Assembly: GCF_004138335.1 (NCBI RefSeq)
Contig: NZ_RYFW01000002.1
Span: forward strand, 911,501 to 975,500
Source of the DNA: Peristeroidobacter agariperforans
Lineage (GTDB): Bacteria; Pseudomonadota; Gammaproteobacteria; Steroidobacterales; Steroidobacteraceae
Length of the DNA stretch: 64,000 nt
Direction of reading: 5' to 3'
This document shows, piece after piece, positions 49,964 to 58,869 of this stretch. How positions within the stretch are numbered: the stretch's first letter is position 1; every line of letters begins with the position of its first letter. Position numbers and translations under genes: made by a program. Below the pieces are notes generated by a model. It saw only the letters and a program-made list of their open reading frames with translations, made no database searches and had not been told where the DNA came from.

Positions 49964-51355
49964 ATGATCCGCATTCACAACTCGCTTTCCGGCCAGAAAC
50001 AGGAGCTGGCGCCGATCCGGCCGGGTCACGTTCGCATGTATGTGTGCGGCATCACCGTGTACGACCATGTGCACGTCGGCCACGCGCGGATGTTTGTGGT
50101 GTTCGATATGGTGCGACGATATTTGCAGCGTCGCGGCTTCGCGGTGACGCTGGTTCAGAACATCACGGACATCGATGACAAGATCATCCGTCGCGCGGCC
50201 GAGAATGGCGAGCCGATGGAAGCGCTGGTCGAGCGATTCATCCGCGCCATGTGGGAAGATCGAGAACGGCTGGGCATCGTCGCGCCGGATCACGAGCCGC
50301 GGGCGACGGAATATCTTCCGCAAATCATCTCCATGGTGGAGCGCCTGATCGAGCGTGGCTATGCCTACGTGGCGTCGAACGGCGACGTCATGTATTCGGT
50401 CGCGCAGTTCGAGGGCTACGGCCGATTGTCTGGAAAATGTCTTGCGGATCTGCGTGCCGGCGCGCGGGTTGCAGTCGTCGAGGCGAAGCGCGATCCGCTC
50501 GATTTCGTGTTGTGGAAAGCCGCCAAGCCTGGCGAGCCGGCGTGGAATTCGCCGTGGGGCAGCGGCAGGCCCGGATGGCATATCGAGTGCTCGGCGATGT
50601 CGACGTCGCTGCTTGGCGACCACTTCGACATTCACGGCGGCGGGCTGGATCTCAAATTCCCCCATCACGAAAACGAGATCGCGCAGTCCTGCGGCGCTTC
50701 CGGCCACTCACACTTCGCGAACCTCTGGATGCACAACGGCTTCGTGAATGTGGACAGCGAGAAGATGTCGAAATCGCTCGGCAACTTCTTCACTTTGCGA
50801 GACGTGCTGGCGAAGCTGCGTCATCCGGAGGTGATGCGTTACTTCATGTTGTCGAGCCACTACCGAGGACCAATCAATTATTCGCTCGAGCAGCTCGAAC
50901 AAGCGGATGCGGCGCTGGTGCGCCTGTACACCGCGCTACGGGAGCTGCCGAGAATTCACGAAGTACAGTCTGGTGTTCACACCGAGCGCTTCTGTGAAGC
51001 GATGGACGACGACTTCAATACCCCCGAAGCGTTGGCGGTACTTCAGTCGCTCGCACGCGGCATCAACTCGGCGCGCGCCGCCGGTGACAACTCACAAGCG
51101 ACCCTGCTCGGTGCGGAGCTTCGCTCGCTCGCTGGTGTGCTGGGCCTCGCGCAAGCCGATCCCGAAGCATGGCTCCGCGGGGCCGGCGAAGCAGATATTG
51201 CGGATTCGGCGGTGGAGTCTTTGATCGAGGAGCGCAATACGGCGCGTCGGGGCAAGAACTGGCCCGAAGCGGATCGAATCCGCCAGCAACTCGACAGTGT
51301 CGGGGTGATTCTGGAGGATCAGCCCGGCGGCAAGACCCTTTGGCGCCGGGCCTAA
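49964..51355 (+). CDS. cysS: Cysteinyl-tRNA synthetase
   Basis: This is a 463-residue class I aminoacyl-tRNA synthetase with [17 protein letters not shown] (the HIGH motif as HVGH), zinc-ligand Cys/His in GWHIECSAM and [15 protein letters not shown], and KMSKS. Length matches E. coli CysRS (461). Start ATG 49964 gives the canonical N-terminus, with GAGGCAGG upstream; the frame is open further upstream into luxR but without family similarity. It charges tRNA-Cys in the cytoplasm. The tRNA-Cys gene lies 90 bases downstream on the other strand. Confidence 0.97.
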   Translation: MIRIHNSLSGQKQELAPIRPGHVRMYVCGITVYDHVHVGHARMFVVFDMVRRYLQRRGFAVTLVQNITDIDDKIIRRAAENGEPMEALVERFIRAMWEDRERLGIVAPDHEPRATEYLPQIISMVERLIERGYAYVASNGDVMYSVAQFEGYGRLSGKCLADLRAGARVAVVEAKRDPLDFVLWKAAKPGEPAWNSPWGSGRPGWHIECSAMSTSLLGDHFDIHGGGLDLKFPHHENEIAQSCGASGHSHFANLWMHNGFVNVDSEKMSKSLGNFFTLRDVLAKLRHPEVMRYFMLSSHYRGPINYSLEQLEQADAALVRLYTALRELPRIHEVQSGVHTERFCEAMDDDFNTPEALAVLQSLARGINSARAAGDNSQATLLGAELRSLAGVLGLAQADPEAWLRGAGEADIADSAVESLIEERNTARRGKNWPEADRIRQQLDSVGVILEDQPGGKTLWRRA

Positions 51356-51406
51356 CGCTGCCCTATCGCGTGCCACCCAGGTACATGGACGTACCCGCCG
51401 CGCTCG

Positions 51407-51435
51407 GAGGGGCGGGGCAGGAGCCCCGATCCCTC
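51407..51435. terminator. GC-rich hairpin between cysS and tRNA-Cys
   Basis: CGGGGC (51413-51418) and GCCCCG (51423-51428) form a stem around AGGA, extended by GAGGG/CCCTC (51407-51411, 51431-51435). It lies between two convergent transcripts, so it could end either one. Neither side has a clear T-run. Confidence 0.4.
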
Positions 51436-51445
51436 GTCATAAATA

Positions 51446-51519
51446 TGGAGGCGCGGACAGGATTCGAACCTATTTACGAGGCTTTGCAAACCTCTGCCTC
51501 ACCGATCGGCCACCGCGCC
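51446..51519 (-). tRNA. tRNA-Cys (anticodon GCA)
   Basis: On the minus strand the 74-base gene begins GGCGCGG and ends CCGCGCC-TCCA. It has a perfect 7-bp acceptor stem and a genome-encoded CCA. The anticodon arm GAGGT-TTGCAAA-GCCTC gives GCA in the loop, and the T-loop GTTCGAATC is standard. It faces cysS tail to tail, an enzyme and its cognate tRNA side by side. Confidence 0.96.
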
Positions 51520-51571
51520 ACTGGAGAGAGATGCTACGCACTTCGCGCGGCGTTTCCGCCTGTCAACTCTG

Positions 51572-53305
51572 TCAGTGTTTGCTCTTCAGCCAGTGCGCGA
51601 CTTGTTCGCGCAGCATCGGTAAGGTCACTGCGCCGTTCTCCAGCAGCACGGAGTGGAACTCGCGAATGTCGAAGCGTGAGCCCAATGTTTCCTGGGCCTG
51701 CTTGCGAAGGGCGAAGAATTCCAGCGCGCCGGTGTCATAGGCGGTGAGCTGGCCGGGCCACATGGCGACGCGGTCCACCACTGACCTGGCCGTGTTGTCG
51801 TCGAATCGGCCGCTCTCGGCGACGAACGCGATCGTCTGCTCGCGCGTCCAGTCGAACATATGAATGCCCGGGTCCACGACCATGCCGCGTGCCGGCCACA
51901 AACGTCGATTGGCTAGCGCGTAGTTGGAGCTGTACAGCCCCATTTCTTCCGCAAGCGCCTCGGCGTAGCGAGCCCAGCCCTCACTGAAGCCGGAATTGCC
52001 GACCAGGCGAGTGATGGGATGTGCGGCCGGCCGTTCGACGGCGAGCGCGATCTGCAAGTGATGACCGGGATACGCTTCGTGAAACGCGGTGATTTCGGCA
52101 TTCGAGCGCGTGGTTTGAGCGTAGGGATACAGCGTGATGCGATACATCGCGGGCCGGCTGCCGTCTTCGGCGGCGGGCCAATAACTGTCGCTGGCGGTCT
52201 GCTCCAGGAAATCGGGGTAGGGCTCGACGACGATCTTCGCCTCGGGCACGCGGGCGAACCACTTCGGCATGTGATCTTTGGCGCGGTCGACGGCCGCCTG
52301 CGCGAACGTCAGCAGCTGGTCGCGGCTGGTGAAATGATTCGCCGGATCGTCCTGCAACTTCTTCAGTAACGTCGGCAGATCGTTCGCTTGCAACTCCTTC
52401 TTACCGATGGCGAGCGCGGTCGCCAGGTTGCGGTCCACTTCGCGACGTCCCAGCTCGAATGTTTCTTTGGCGGGACGATCCAGCGTCGTGTAGCTGCGGA
52501 AGGAGGCCTGATAGCACTGCTCGCCGTTCGGATTCGCCTTGATGGCGATGGATTCGCGCGCCTTGGCGAGATATTCATTTTTCAGGAATCGATTGTAGCG
52601 TTCGGCCACCGGCCTGACCTGTTCGCTCAGCAGCGCGGCCCAGGCCTTCTTGAACTCCGGCGACTCATCGCGTGAAGCCGGGCTGTACATGGGCCATTCC
52701 TCGACCGGCTTGGCGAGCATCTGATCCAGTTGCTCGATGAACAGTTGCACGTTGGCTTTGGGCGTGGTGTAGCCGTTTCGGAGTCCTTCGCGGAGATTGT
52801 CCAGCTCGTTCGACAAGTAACGCGGCAACTTGCCCCAGCGCGCGAGCGCTTCACGACGCGCCTGCTCGGAGCCCACCGGCTGGATGGCAGCGAGCTGCGT
52901 CGTCATGAAGGGCCAGCCGGACATTTGATTGACCGGCCACAGCTCGTATTTGCAAACGCGCAACTGACGCGACGATTCGACGGCTTCCCGCAAGAAGCCG
53001 AGCACGACCCACTCGGGCTTGCCGAACAGCGGCGCCGAATCGATCCTGGCGAGCTCCTTGGACCAACCGTCTTCCAAAACCTGCCAGCGTTTCAGCGCGG
53101 CGAGGGAGTTGTCGCTCAGGCCATCGTGGTGTTCTTGCTTCACGCCACTGAATGTGGCCATCTCGGGAAAGGTCTTGGTGTACTCGGCAACGTAGCTATC
53201 CGCGAGCGAGATAACCTGCTGCGTCGATTGCTCCGCGGCGTTTGCACCTCCCATCCACAGGGAGACAGCCACCATTGCGATCGCTGATGTATTTCGGATC
53301 TTCAC
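51572..53305 (-). CDS. Exported DUF885-family putative metallopeptidase
   Basis: This is a 577-residue protein with a signal peptide (KIRNTSAIAMVAVSLWMGGANA-A). The motif AFHEAYPGHHLQ at about residue 408 is the hallmark of DUF885, a gluzincin-like HExxxGH zinc-site pattern. The start is GTG 53305, preceded by GGGAAA; the frame extends 24 codons further, but these would bury the signal peptide. It is predicted periplasmic. Substrate unknown; related proteins are annotated as putative dipeptidases. Confidence 0.8.
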   Translation of the reverse strand: MKIRNTSAIAMVAVSLWMGGANAAEQSTQQVISLADSYVAEYTKTFPEMATFSGVKQEHHDGLSDNSLAALKRWQVLEDGWSKELARIDSAPLFGKPEWVVLGFLREAVESSRQLRVCKYELWPVNQMSGWPFMTTQLAAIQPVGSEQARREALARWGKLPRYLSNELDNLREGLRNGYTTPKANVQLFIEQLDQMLAKPVEEWPMYSPASRDESPEFKKAWAALLSEQVRPVAERYNRFLKNEYLAKARESIAIKANPNGEQCYQASFRSYTTLDRPAKETFELGRREVDRNLATALAIGKKELQANDLPTLLKKLQDDPANHFTSRDQLLTFAQAAVDRAKDHMPKWFARVPEAKIVVEPYPDFLEQTASDSYWPAAEDGSRPAMYRITLYPYAQTTRSNAEITAFHEAYPGHHLQIALAVERPAAHPITRLVGNSGFSEGWARYAEALAEEMGLYSSNYALANRRLWPARGMVVDPGIHMFDWTREQTIAFVAESGRFDDNTARSVVDRVAMWPGQLTAYDTGALEFFALRKQAQETLGSRFDIREFHSVLLENGAVTLPMLREQVAHWLKSKH

Positions 53306-53409
53306 GAATGTTTCCCACGCGAATATAGTCAACGGATACTCGCAGACACGAATTTGTCGATGAGTCCGGCAGCTCATCGTCGAAGCCGGGCATCAATATC
53401 ATCGGATGC

Positions 53410-54315
53410 CTATTGCAATTGAATACCGGGGTGCCAGCCGCTCTTGGCGAGGAACGCTTTGGCGTCGGTCATTTCCAGGATGTCGCGGAAGGCTTGGGTT
53501 TTATCGGGAGCGCGTTGGTAGTAGGCCTTGCAGATTCGATAGCCGACCCAGTAGCCGAGGTCGCCGGGCTTTTCCAGCGTACTGTTATCCAGCCATTGCG
53601 ACAGATCGGTCTTGTCCTGATCGGCGATGAATGCGGTTTCGATCTGCTTCTCGCGGCCCTGGGTCAATGGGCCGAAGTGAGCGTAGCCCGTCTTGCCTGA
53701 CGTGAGTTCCGCGACCAGTTCGGCCGCGCCTTCCAAGAGGGATCGCTGCAATACCGTGAAGTGATCTTCGTCGGTGTTGGTCGCCACTTGTTGAATGTGT
53801 GCGTACTCGTGCGCGATGACGTGCACGAAGCGATCCTCGAGGTTGGGATAGAACCAATCCACCGCGCACAGTGCTTCCAGGCCGATCTGCAATCCCGTGT
53901 CGGGATAGCCGACGCCGACCGGCTTGCCGCGACCGACGACGATCGTGACCGGCGGAATGCGAGCTTGCGGGTAGAGCCTGACCAACTCGCGCAATGAAAC
54001 CTCCAGACGCTGCCGCACGCCAGGCAAAACCGCGAGACAGCGCTTGGCATTGGCGTAGATCGCAGGCTGCTTTGCGATCCGGTCGGCGATGCTCTGAGCG
54101 GTCACGTTGCGAATCTTCGCCAGCGTGTGCAGCTCCTCGGTGCCGGCATCGAGATAGTCACGTTGCAGCTGCTCGACGGTCGGGTGGCCGTTCGCGGCGT
54201 CGTAGATTTTGTAGAAGCGGTCCACGTCCTCGATTTGTATCTGCGGTCCTTCGGCGGCGCCAGCGGTCGCGCAGGCAAGGCCACCAATCAGGACAGCCAG
54301 GCCGAGTCCTTGCAT
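53410..54315 (-). CDS. Exported DUF2268-like zinc protease
   Basis: This is a 301-residue protein with a signal sequence (MQGLGLAVLIGGLACATAGA-A) and VIAHEYAHIQQ near residue 168, an HExxH zinc-binding motif. A downstream Glu in LLEGAAELVAEL could be the third ligand. It fits DUF2268 predicted Zn-dependent proteases. The start at 54315 is chosen because AAAGGAGAG lies just upstream on the minus strand; ATGs at 54357 and 54339 lack one. It lies about 100 bases upstream of the DUF885 gene on the same strand, so the two may be one transcript. No specific function is evident. Confidence 0.75.
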   Translation of the reverse strand: MQGLGLAVLIGGLACATAGAAEGPQIQIEDVDRFYKIYDAANGHPTVEQLQRDYLDAGTEELHTLAKIRNVTAQSIADRIAKQPAIYANAKRCLAVLPGVRQRLEVSLRELVRLYPQARIPPVTIVVGRGKPVGVGYPDTGLQIGLEALCAVDWFYPNLEDRFVHVIAHEYAHIQQVATNTDEDHFTVLQRSLLEGAAELVAELTSGKTGYAHFGPLTQGREKQIETAFIADQDKTDLSQWLDNSTLEKPGDLGYWVGYRICKAYYQRAPDKTQAFRDILEMTDAKAFLAKSGWHPGIQLQ

Positions 54316-54406
54316 TGTTTTTGCTCTCCTTTCTGCCATGACCCTTGCGACGCGCATCCCCCGTAAAAGGTTGCACAGAGATTGTAGCCCTGTTTAGGGA
54401 GCCCCC

Positions 54407-55036
54407 ATGGAAAAGCCCAACCCCACATTCGCATTCAGCGGTGTAGTGCCTTCCATATGCGATGCCGAAGCTGGCGACTCGGAATGGTGTAGTCAGCAGA
54501 ATCGATCGGCCGATGGCGGCGGTCCGCCCGATCTGCCTCAGCCGGGAGCGCACATCGCCACCGAGCGCAGAGCGTACGTTCACCACGGCATTTATCTCGG
54601 CGACGGTTTGGTCGCGCACTACGCCGGTTTCGTGCGCAGCCTGCGCCCCGGTCCGATTGAAGCGGTGTCGATGGAACGGTTCACGCAAGGCCGACCGTGG
54701 TACGTGATCCCGGAAAGCTCGCCTGCGTTCAGCAGCACCGAAATCGTCAGTCGCGCGCTGTCCCGCCTTGGGGAGCATCGCTATCACTTTCTCAATAACA
54801 ACTGCGAGCACTTCTGCGAATGGTGCCTGCGGGCGGAGCACCGCAGCTATCAAGTGGATCGGTTGCTTTCCTGGCCGCTGCGTAATCTGCAGCGAGCATT
54901 GAATGTCGCCGCGACGCTGATCAATCTGCCGGATTGCTTCGCGCGCGTGCACGACGAGATCGTCGCCGGAAGAGATAAATCGCTAATGCCAGTGCTGCCA
55001 CGACACACGCAATCGGCGCCAGGATCGCGAGAATAG
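54407..55036 (+). CDS. LRAT-domain (NlpC/P60-like) protein
   Basis: This is a 209-residue protein with HHGIYLGDGLVAHYAG (His60, His71) and NNCEHFCEW (Cys133), the His-His-Cys set of the lecithin:retinol acyltransferase domain, a permuted papain-like fold. Bacterial members are acyltransferases or thiol hydrolases of unknown substrate. It has no signal peptide. The ATG follows TTAGGGAG. Its last 116 bases overlap, antisense, the end of the DUF4126 gene. Confidence 0.75.
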   Translation: MEKPNPTFAFSGVVPSICDAEAGDSEWCSQQNRSADGGGPPDLPQPGAHIATERRAYVHHGIYLGDGLVAHYAGFVRSLRPGPIEAVSMERFTQGRPWYVIPESSPAFSSTEIVSRALSRLGEHRYHFLNNNCEHFCEWCLRAEHRSYQVDRLLSWPLRNLQRALNVAATLINLPDCFARVHDEIVAGRDKSLMPVLPRHTQSAPGSRE

Positions 55037-55505
55037 AAATCGTCGCAGCGCTCGCGGTCTCCGCGGTGCTGACGACGGGATTGCCCAGCCCGCCGGTCAA
55101 CGCTGTACTTTTCACGCGCAGCAGAGCGGCTCCGGTCTTGGTCAGGCCGGCAATGCCGCCACCGGCGATGATCGCAATCGGCCACCTCGCTTCCGGCGGC
55201 ACATCCACCATCACCGAAGCGCTGGCCAGCACGCCCGCCACGACCGCCAATGGACCGGCCAGGACATCGAGCAGGTGATCGACGCCCGGGATATAGAAAG
55301 CCAGCGTCTCGAGCGTGGCCGCGGTCCCCAGGGCGATCAACGCGGGCGTGCTTTGCAGCCATTGAAAAGAGTCGGCCAGGGGGATGACGCCGACCCGAGC
55401 TGCGAATCCCGCCACCAGCAGCGGCACGAACACGCGAAAGCCCGTCGCCGCCGCGAGCCCGATGCCCAGCGCGACGCTGAAAAGCATGTTCAGAGAAGAG
55501 TCCAC
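54921..55505 (-). CDS. DUF4126 membrane protein
   Basis: This is a 194-residue hydrophobic protein with about five membrane segments (LFSVALGIGLAAATGFRVF, PLAVVAGVLAS, WPIAIIAGGGIAGLTK, ISILAILAPIACVVAALALAIYLF) and a basic C-terminus (RRRSRRARAR). The pattern ATGFRVFVPLL, then GVDHLLD and GGGIAGLTK, fits DUF4126. Function unknown. Its 3' end overlaps that of the LRAT gene. Confidence 0.75.
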   Translation of the reverse strand: MDSSLNMLFSVALGIGLAAATGFRVFVPLLVAGFAARVGVIPLADSFQWLQSTPALIALGTAATLETLAFYIPGVDHLLDVLAGPLAVVAGVLASASVMVDVPPEARWPIAIIAGGGIAGLTKTGAALLRVKSTALTGGLGNPVVSTAETASAATISILAILAPIACVVAALALAIYLFRRRSRRARARSNPAD

Positions 55506-55557
55506 CGTCAGTAAAGAACTGGCGGGATATTCTGTTCCATCTGCCGGAGAACAGCGA

Positions 55558-55582
55558 GAGCGGGCAGCCGAGCTGCCCGCTC
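55558..55582 (-). terminator. Rho-independent-type terminator hairpin of the TonB receptor gene
   Basis: GAGCGGGCAGC (55558-55568) and GCTGCCCGCTC (55572-55582) form a perfect 11-bp stem with a CGA loop, starting 11 bases past the receptor stop. On the minus strand the stem is followed by TCGCTGTTCTCC, a weak T-rich tail. Confidence 0.7.
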
Positions 55583-55592
55583 CATCGATCGA

Positions 55593-58010
55593 TCAGAACG
55601 ACTTGTTGACGGTCAAGCCATAGGTGCGCGGATCGCCCAGCTGCGCGACGACCAGGCCGGTGCTGCCCGACTGGGTGGACAGGAATTCGAAGTAGTCCTT
55701 GCCGAAGGCGTTGCGCACCCAGCCGTACACGTTCCAGCCGTCGCCGAAGCGGGCGCCGGCGCGGAAGTTCGCGAGCGAGTAGCCCGACACGTCGGTATAG
55801 ATCGAGCGCGACGGATTCGACGAGAACTTGGAGCGATAGCTGCCGTCGAACGCGAAGTACGCGCCGCCCTCGGCGCCGAGCGCATTCAGCGGCAAGTCAT
55901 ACTCGAATCCATACGACAGCGCGACCTTCGAAACGCCCGGCAACCATTGGCCGGAGATATCGCAGGAAGGCGGGCTGAAGCCACCAGGTGTGCCGGGCGC
56001 ACTCGGCGGATTCGCGGCGCTCGCAGCGGTGCCGCCCGAAAGCTCCGGCGGGCACGGCGCATCAGGAAACTTCACATACTCGTGATCCGTGTAGGCGCCG
56101 TTGAAGAACACGCTCAGATTGTCGAGCGGTCGTGTGCTCAATTCCAACTCCACGCCACGCACTCTCACTTGCTCGGCATTCGCAAGATAGCCGCGGATCA
56201 CGTTCGCCTGGCTGTTCGTGACCGTCGCCTGATAGTCGTCGATGTCGGTCCAGAATGCAGACAAGTTGAGCGTCACGCCTTGCGAGAACAACTGCGTCTT
56301 CAAACCGGCCTCGTAGTGGTTGGTCTTCTCGGGATCGACCGTCGCCACCGCAGTGATGGGCTGGCTGTTCGCATCCAGCGGCAAGCCCGACAGGTTGATG
56401 CCGCCCGATTTGAACGAGCGAGCGTAAGTAACATACGCGAGCACATCATCGGCCACGTCATACGACACCGTGAAGTCGCCCGACACGTTGGTGTCGTCGA
56501 ACTCGGGCTCATAGCTCTGCGGCGCGAGCACGCCGCGTTCGGCAGACGTGAGCGGCGTGCTGGTCGCATTCGTCACCGTTGCAATGTACTTGCCTTCCTT
56601 CTTGTCGTAGTTGACGCGCAGGCCGGGCTGCAGCCGCAGATCGTCCGTGATATGCCAGGTGAGCTGGCCGAACGCCGCGACGCTGGTGTTTTTCAGGCCG
56701 ATGTCGTTCTCCGAGCGCAGCCCGTCGAGGATGGCAGGATTGTTCGCGTTCGCGCCGCTGAGCAACCAGCGGCTCGCGAGCGGGCCTTGCTCCTGCACGC
56801 CGGAGGTATCGACGGTCTGGTAGAAGCCATACAAGCCGACGACGTAGTCGATCTTGTCTCCGGAGTCGGCGTAGCGCAGCTCTTGCGAATACTGACGCTG
56901 CTTGGACGGATTCGCGGACACGGTGGTGATGGGCAAGCCGATGAAGTCACGATCGTTCGACGGACCCCAGTCCCACTTGCGATAAGCGCTCACCGAGGTG
57001 AGTTGGCCGGAGCCGACGTTCCACTCGGCCACCGCCGAGGCGCCGCCAAATTGCTGGATGGCGGTGAGCGGGGTGTCCAGGTCGGTCAGCCGATCGAACG
57101 GATTGAAGCTCGGCGGCTGATAGTTGCCGGACGCAGCGGCGAGCGCGTCGTACTGGCGATTGAGCGGCCGTTGAGTCGAGCCAGTCCTGGCCCACACCTG
57201 GCCATAGCCGATCGGATCCTGTTCGGTGTAGTCAGCGGAGAAGTTGATTTTGAAATCCTGGCTCGCCTGCCAGAGCAGCTGGCCCTTGACGCCGCGATTG
57301 TCCAGCTCGTTGATGTGCTGACCGGTGGCGGTGTTATAGATAGTGCCGTCACGCGAGGTGTACGAAGCGCTCAGGCGACCCGCGAGCGTTTCGCCAATGA
57401 GCGGGCCGGACACCGACGCCTTGCTCTGGATGTAATCGTAATTGCCCCGCGTCAGCTCGACGCGTGCTTCCGGCGTGAACGTCGGCTTGCGCGAAGTGAT
57501 GTTGACCGCGCCGGCCGTGGTGTTCTTGCCGTACAGCGTGCCCTGCGGGCCGCGCAGGATCTCGACTTGCTCGACATCGAGGAAGTCGAACGTCGCGGTG
57601 GCGTTGCGATTGTAATAAACCTGGTCGATGTAGATGCCGACGCCGGGCTCGATGCCGTCGTTGGTGAGGCCGAATGGCGTGCCCAGGCCGCGGATGTTGA
57701 CGCTGGAATTACGCGGGTTGCTGGAATAGAACTGCACCGAAGGCTGCAGCTGCGAAAGGCGGCCGACGTTGATGGTGCCGGTCTGCTCGATGGTGTTGGC
57801 ATTGAGTACCGATACCGCCAGCGGTACGTCTTGAACCGCTTCTTCGCGGCGTCGAGCCGTGACCGTCACGCTCTCGATCTGCGAATCCGCCGAAGCGTTC
57901 GTGTCGGTGTCGCCCTCGGCAGCGTGAGTAGCGCTCGTGCTCCCCGCAACGATCAGGGCGAGCAGGGCCGAGTAGCCCAGCGATTCGCTGTTAGTCCGAA
58001 GTCCGCGCAT
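55593..58010 (-). CDS. TonB-dependent outer-membrane receptor
   Basis: This is an 805-residue receptor with a signal sequence (LGYSALLALIVAGSTSATHA-A), a TonB-box-like ESVTVTARRREE, a plug domain (VQDVPLAV, VNIRGLG, VEILRGPQGTLYGKNTTAGAVNI) and a 22-strand-type barrel ending YGLTVNKSF with the C-terminal Phe. It imports a large substrate (siderophore, glycan or hydrophobic compound) using TonB energy; the substrate cannot be read from the sequence. It has no STN domain and so is probably not the signalling partner of the divergent FecI-like sigma factor. Start ATG 58010 has a weak GTGGGAA upstream. Confidence 0.92.
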   Translation of the reverse strand: MRGLRTNSESLGYSALLALIVAGSTSATHAAEGDTDTNASADSQIESVTVTARRREEAVQDVPLAVSVLNANTIEQTGTINVGRLSQLQPSVQFYSSNPRNSSVNIRGLGTPFGLTNDGIEPGVGIYIDQVYYNRNATATFDFLDVEQVEILRGPQGTLYGKNTTAGAVNITSRKPTFTPEARVELTRGNYDYIQSKASVSGPLIGETLAGRLSASYTSRDGTIYNTATGQHINELDNRGVKGQLLWQASQDFKINFSADYTEQDPIGYGQVWARTGSTQRPLNRQYDALAAASGNYQPPSFNPFDRLTDLDTPLTAIQQFGGASAVAEWNVGSGQLTSVSAYRKWDWGPSNDRDFIGLPITTVSANPSKQRQYSQELRYADSGDKIDYVVGLYGFYQTVDTSGVQEQGPLASRWLLSGANANNPAILDGLRSENDIGLKNTSVAAFGQLTWHITDDLRLQPGLRVNYDKKEGKYIATVTNATSTPLTSAERGVLAPQSYEPEFDDTNVSGDFTVSYDVADDVLAYVTYARSFKSGGINLSGLPLDANSQPITAVATVDPEKTNHYEAGLKTQLFSQGVTLNLSAFWTDIDDYQATVTNSQANVIRGYLANAEQVRVRGVELELSTRPLDNLSVFFNGAYTDHEYVKFPDAPCPPELSGGTAASAANPPSAPGTPGGFSPPSCDISGQWLPGVSKVALSYGFEYDLPLNALGAEGGAYFAFDGSYRSKFSSNPSRSIYTDVSGYSLANFRAGARFGDGWNVYGWVRNAFGKDYFEFLSTQSGSTGLVVAQLGDPRTYGLTVNKSF

Positions 58011-58046
58011 TCTTGTATTCCCACGTAGTTGGCCAGTGTTGGAGCT

Positions 58047-58075
58047 ATCGTAGGAGCTGGCCGATACCGGTTCAG
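58047..58075 (-). promoter_or_regulatory. Predicted promoter of the TonB receptor, with operator-like repeats
   Basis: On the minus strand CTGAAC (58070-58075) and TACGAT (58047-58052) are 17 bases apart, a plausible sigma-70 promoter. An inverted repeat GGCCAG (58031-58036)/CTGGCC (58057-58062) and a direct GGAGCT repeat (58041-58046, 58053-58058) flank the -10. Further upstream CGGTCAC occurs twice (58084-58090, 58095-58101), 11 bases apart. Confidence 0.35.
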
Positions 58076-58215
58076 TCGCGGCGCGGTCACGAATCGGTCA
58101 CCGTTCATGCCGGGCTGCCATCAGCAGATCACAAATAGTTACCTCGGCAGGAGGGGCTGAAACATATCCGTCATACGCACCGCCTAGCATCTGCCGTCGT
58201 TTTTTGCTGCTGGGA

Positions 58216-58869
58216 ATGTGGACGCGGGTGTCTGATCGAACCGAATTAGAGGGGGACAGGGATTTCCCTCTGGACGATGTCGAGAGAGCTCGCTGGTTCG
58301 TGCACCACATCCTGCCCCACGAGGCCGCCCTCAGGGGCTGGCTGTCGCGCCGACGTGCGCCGGGGGCCTTCGACGTGGATGACATAGTGCAGGAGAGCTA
58401 TGCGCTGCTGGCCGAGCGCGAGCGCGTAGACGACATCCTGAATCCGCGCGCCTACCTGTTCCAGGTCGCCCATTCATTGGTCGTTCGAAGCATTCGCCGG
58501 GCGCGGATCGTGCCCATCCTCGCCGTCGAAGATCTCGGGCTGGCGGACCTGCCCGACGACGCGGCCACTCCGGAACAAAGCGCCATCGCGCACGACGATT
58601 TGCGCCGACTGGCGGAAGTCATCGCCAGCATGCCGGGGCAGACTCGCGAGGCATTCGTTCTACGCCGGGTCCGCGGCTTGTCTCAGCGGGAGATCGCTTC
58701 GCGCATGGGACTTTCAGAGAACACAGTCGAGAAGCACATCGTTCGTGGCCTTCGCTGGTTGGGAGATTGGTTCGCCAGTGGCGGAAACCCACCCGCTAAA
58801 AGCTCTAATCAGTTGAAGCGTGAACAAAGGCGTGCCGGTGCAAGAGCTCGAAACCAGTCAGGATATTGA
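58216..58869 (+). CDS. FecI-like ECF sigma factor
   Basis: This is a 217-residue ECF sigma-70 factor with region 2 (DVDDIVQESYALL, NPRAYLFQVAHSLV) and region 4 (REAFVLRRVRGLSQREIASRMGLSENTVEKHI) and no region 1 or 3. ATG 58216 is the most likely start; TTG 58204 and GTG 58228 are alternatives. It is followed, with a 50-base overlap, by FecR, and then by an STN-containing TonB receptor. That is the usual surface-signalling order, so it probably drives transcription of the receptor operon. Confidence 0.9.
   Translation: MWTRVSDRTELEGDRDFPLDDVERARWFVHHILPHEAALRGWLSRRRAPGAFDVDDIVQESYALLAERERVDDILNPRAYLFQVAHSLVVRSIRRARIVPILAVEDLGLADLPDDAATPEQSAIAHDDLRRLAEVIASMPGQTREAFVLRRVRGLSQREIASRMGLSENTVEKHIVRGLRWLGDWFASGGNPPAKSSNQLKREQRRAGARARNQSGY

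Noticed and set aside
55947-58028. A 693-codon open frame on the + strand opposite the TonB receptor
   Set aside because: It is fully antisense to a well-supported receptor, has Arg/Ala/Val-rich composition typical of GC-rich shadow frames, and shows no domain motif.
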